From CAWCUU01 sp963798855 (lineage in GTDB: Bacteria; Gemmatimonadota; Gemmatimonadetes; Longimicrobiales; RSA9): a stretch of DNA of 64,000 bases. The DNA is taken from the NCBI GenBank assembly GCA_963798855.1, contig CAWCUU010000002.1, forward strand, positions 744,001 through 808,000. The letters are read 5' to 3'. The position numbers were made by a program, and so were the translations under genes. Positions within the stretch are counted from its first letter, which is position 1; every line of letters begins with the position of its first letter. The notes beneath the pieces are model-generated. The model was not told the origin of the DNA, did no database searches, and saw only the letters and a list, made by a program, of their open reading frames with translations. Positions 62,027 through 64,000 of the stretch are shown here, in pieces.

Positions 62027-62528
62027 GGGGGACCCCTAGCGAAGAGGGACGTGCCGGGCCGTGAGGTGCGGCCACGCTACGACCGCCACCTGAACGGCAC
62101 AAGAAAGTCGCCGCGACGTCCTACGGGGGAGAAACCACTCGATGAAAGGCAGAAAGATCGCCGTCGCGTGCAAACGGGCGCGACCGCGAAGTTGCCCGAC
62201 GCCAGCCGCGCCTCGGTCAGCAGTTCCTCGAAGCTGGGATACTTGTCGGGCGGATAATGGCGGCACGGAAACAGCGATTGCTCGAGCCAGCGCTCGTTCG
62301 TGAAATCGACCGGCTGAAAGAATTCCGCTGGATCGGTTCGCATCCTGGAAGACTGCACGTCGGTCGCGCGCGCGGCAACGTTGCTGCCGAGGCGCTCGCG
62401 GCCGGTACGGCCAGAGCCACGCCGCTCTGGTGCCACTTCTGCAGCGCGAATAGGTTTTCCCCGGGCGCGACCACGCCAGAAGGCTGCCGCAGATATCCCG
62501 CCCTCCCCACTCTCACAAGGAGTTCATC
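62027..62528. other. Region of about 500 bases with no clear gene
   Basis: On the minus strand between 62160 and 62340 a frame reads FFQPVDFTNERWLEQSLFPC and RHYPPDKYPSFEELL, which looks protein-like but has no start, no stop at a sensible place and no recognised family. It could be a gene remnant. One GGTGCCACTT repeat lies near 62430, and the promoter of the MFS gene should be here. Confidence 0.35.
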
Positions 62529-63488
62529 GTGAGGATCTCCGTTCCGGTCGGCGGTGCTCGAGGATGGATTCTGGCCGCCGCCCTCGTGCTGGCGCTGCCC
62601 AGCCTCGCCGTCGCTCAGGCGGACACGCCGCCCCCCATCCTCGGCCGCTGGGACCTGCACGTGACGGGTCCGGATGGCGTGTACCCGTCATGGCTCGAGG
62701 CGACGCCGTCGGGCAACGGCTACATCGTCGGGCGTTTCGTGGGCCGGGTGGGGAGCGCGCGCCCGATCGGTCGCATCGCCTGGGAGCAGGGCACGGCGCG
62801 GTTCGCGATCCCGCCGCAATGGGAGCAGGGCACGGCCGATCTCCGCTTCGAGGGGAAGCTCGAGGGAGATCGTCTCGTGGGAACGATCACCGATCCGGAC
62901 GGCAGCCGGCACACGTTCACCGGCACGCGCGCCCCTGCGCTGCTCCACGCCGCGCCGCAATGGGGCGAGCCGATCGCGCTGTTCAACGGCCGGGATCTCA
63001 CCGGCTGGAAAACGGAGGGTGGCGAGAGCCACTGGAAGGTGATCGGCGGTGTGCTCACCAGTAGCGAGAGCGGCGCGAACCTTATGACCGAGCGCACGTT
63101 CACCGACTTCAAGCTTCACGTCGAGTTCCGCTACCCGAAGGGGGGCAACAGCGGGGTGTACCTGCGCGGGCGGCACGAGGTCCAGATCGAAGACAGCCCG
63201 CACCGCGACATCCCGCTACCGGACGACATCGGTGGCGTCTACGGCTTCCTGTGGCCCAACGAGAACGCCGCGACCGGACCCGGCACCTGGCAGACGTACG
63301 ACATCACGCTCGTAGGCCGCCGGGTGACGGTCGTGCTCAACGGCCACACCGTCATCGCCGACCAGCTGATCCCCGGCCTGACGGGCGGGGCGCTGGACAG
63401 CGACGAAGGCGAGCCGGGCCCGATCCTGCTCCAGGGCGACCACATGCCCATCGAGTACCGCGACATCCGCCTTACGCCGCCCCGCTGA
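62529..63488 (+). CDS. Secreted DUF1080 (3-keto-disaccharide hydrolase type) protein
   Basis: GTG 62529 is preceded by AAGGAG at 6 bases. The 319-residue product has a signal peptide (ILAAALVLALPSLAVAQA), a beta-sandwich N-terminal part (about 30-140) and a C-terminal DUF1080 jelly-roll: IALFNGRDLTGWKTEGGESH, FTDFKLHVEFRYPKGGNSGV, GTWQTYDITLVGRRVTVVLN and a closing IEYRDIRLTPPR. DUF1080 enzymes cleave glycosides via 3-keto sugars, and the next gene is the corresponding type of Gfo/Idh dehydrogenase on the other strand. This suggests a 3-keto-glycoside route. Confidence 0.88.
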   Translation: MRISVPVGGARGWILAAALVLALPSLAVAQADTPPPILGRWDLHVTGPDGVYPSWLEATPSGNGYIVGRFVGRVGSARPIGRIAWEQGTARFAIPPQWEQGTADLRFEGKLEGDRLVGTITDPDGSRHTFTGTRAPALLHAAPQWGEPIALFNGRDLTGWKTEGGESHWKVIGGVLTSSESGANLMTERTFTDFKLHVEFRYPKGGNSGVYLRGRHEVQIEDSPHRDIPLPDDIGGVYGFLWPNENAATGPGTWQTYDITLVGRRVTVVLNGHTVIADQLIPGLTGGALDSDEGEPGPILLQGDHMPIEYRDIRLTPPR

Positions 63489-63531
63489 CGGATGGTGGGA
63501 GTGGGCTGCACTCCGGTTCTTCAGCGGCGTT

Positions 63532-64000
63532 CTACCCCGCGCTCCTCGGCGGCGAGACCGCCGCCTTCGTGAAGTACGACTCGTTGGCCATGTGACACGC
63601 GAGCGCGGCGTGGTGCCCGAAGACCGCGTCCTCCACCACCGGCTGCCTCGAGCGCACCGCCTGGAAGAAGTTCCAGAGGTGCGGCCGAGTGTCGTCGAAG
63701 TCCGGGCCGCGGATGACGAACCCCTCGGGCATCGGTGCCTGGCCGATCTCGGGATCATGCTCGGCGTGCCACTGCTCGAAGTAGGCGTCGCGCATCGCTT
63801 GCGGGAAGCCGTAGGCGTAGTAGCTCGGCGACTCGTCCTCTCCGCTCTGCGGAGAGAGGGTGATGCTGTCGCCGGTCACCTCGAGAATCCCCTTCGATCC
63901 CTGGAAGCGGTACGTCTCCGGCATCGCCGTGCCGAGATTGAGGCGGAAGTACACGGGCAGACCGGAATAGTCGAACAGCACCGCGTGCACGTCGGGCATG
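63532..64000 (-). CDS. Gfo/Idh/MocA oxidoreductase, C-terminal part (cut by window edge)
   Basis: About 156 C-terminal residues are present: VYFRLNLGTAMPETYRFQGS with ILEVTGDSITLSP (the C-terminal beta-sheet domain), AYGFPQAMRDAYFEQWHAEH, RGPDFDDTRPHLWNFFQAVR and VFGHHAALACHMANESYF. This matches sugar dehydrogenases of the Gfo/Idh/MocA type that oxidise sugars at C3. The gene continues beyond base 64000. It is convergent with the DUF1080 gene. Confidence 0.85.
   Translation of the reverse strand, partial: MPDVHAVLFDYSGLPVYFRLNLGTAMPETYRFQGSKGILEVTGDSITLSPQSGEDESPSYYAYGFPQAMRDAYFEQWHAEHDPEIGQAPMPEGFVIRGPDFDDTRPHLWNFFQAVRSRQPVVEDAVFGHHAALACHMANESYFTKAAVSPPRSAG

Overview
This is a GC-rich chromosomal window from a Gram-negative-type bacterium: it encodes an outer-membrane porin, lipobox lipoproteins and a Tat-dependent enzyme. 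The gene mix (ThiC behind a TPP riboswitch, a complete Kdp system, secreted beta-propeller dehydrogenases, a DUF1080 hydrolase, cupin/CMD and OsmC fusions) would suit Gemmatimonadota or a similar soil lineage. No rRNA or other taxonomic marker is present, so that placement is an inference.

Layout. 1-7060 is housekeeping: the 5' part of hutU (minus), lon (two perfect halves in different frames), a secreted glucose/sorbosone-type dehydrogenase, a TPP riboswitch and thiC. 7061-about 22200 is an accessory island at the 3' end of thiC. It holds a mobile mystery A/B (HTH plus Fic) pair with palindromic operators, a 1512-residue sacsin/HSP90-like ATPase with a C-terminal DUF3883-type nuclease-like domain, a tyrosine integrase with an excisionase-like protein, a duplicated module of small basic and coiled-coil genes, one copy carrying a ClpX-like AAA+ protein that has lost its catalytic residues, a DUF2397(JetA-like)/ParB-like relic, an HTH protein and a 5'-truncated ImmA/IrrE peptidase. 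The far end carries a second thiC 3' end, followed at once by a fragment of another copy of the large ATPase gene. This points to successive integrations at thiC. No named defence system is complete here; the ATPase-nuclease and the pseudo-ClpX module are the best candidates for something undescribed.

22263-43040 is ion homeostasis and stress: a Zn/Cd P-type ATPase, a DUF2975/HTH pair, Kup, then kdpE, a short histidine kinase and kdpFABC-kdpD. The KdpD-like protein has a degenerate kinase domain, so the separate kinase probably does the phosphorylation. An ECF sigma, zinc anti-sigma, MerA-like reductase, short MerT, NrtS-like and hydrolase-OsmC operon follows. 43151-47462 is an operon behind a Fur-like palindrome: porin, two related membrane proteins, an FMN-binding domain protein and ApbE, resembling a flavin-based trans-membrane electron-transfer system. 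47597-64000 is mainly secreted or peripheral carbon metabolism: a LysR regulator with a deleted SDR, two DUF4440/NTF2-like proteins flanking a PQQ-type dehydrogenase, beta-propeller, three aldo/keto reductases and a cupin-CMD protein, then two esterase/hydrolases, an MFS transporter, a DUF1080 protein and a partial Gfo/Idh/MocA oxidoreductase.

At least six loci show single-base frame changes inside otherwise well-preserved genes, several at short G/C runs. Sequencing or assembly indels are a serious possibility and affect every 'broken gene' call made here.
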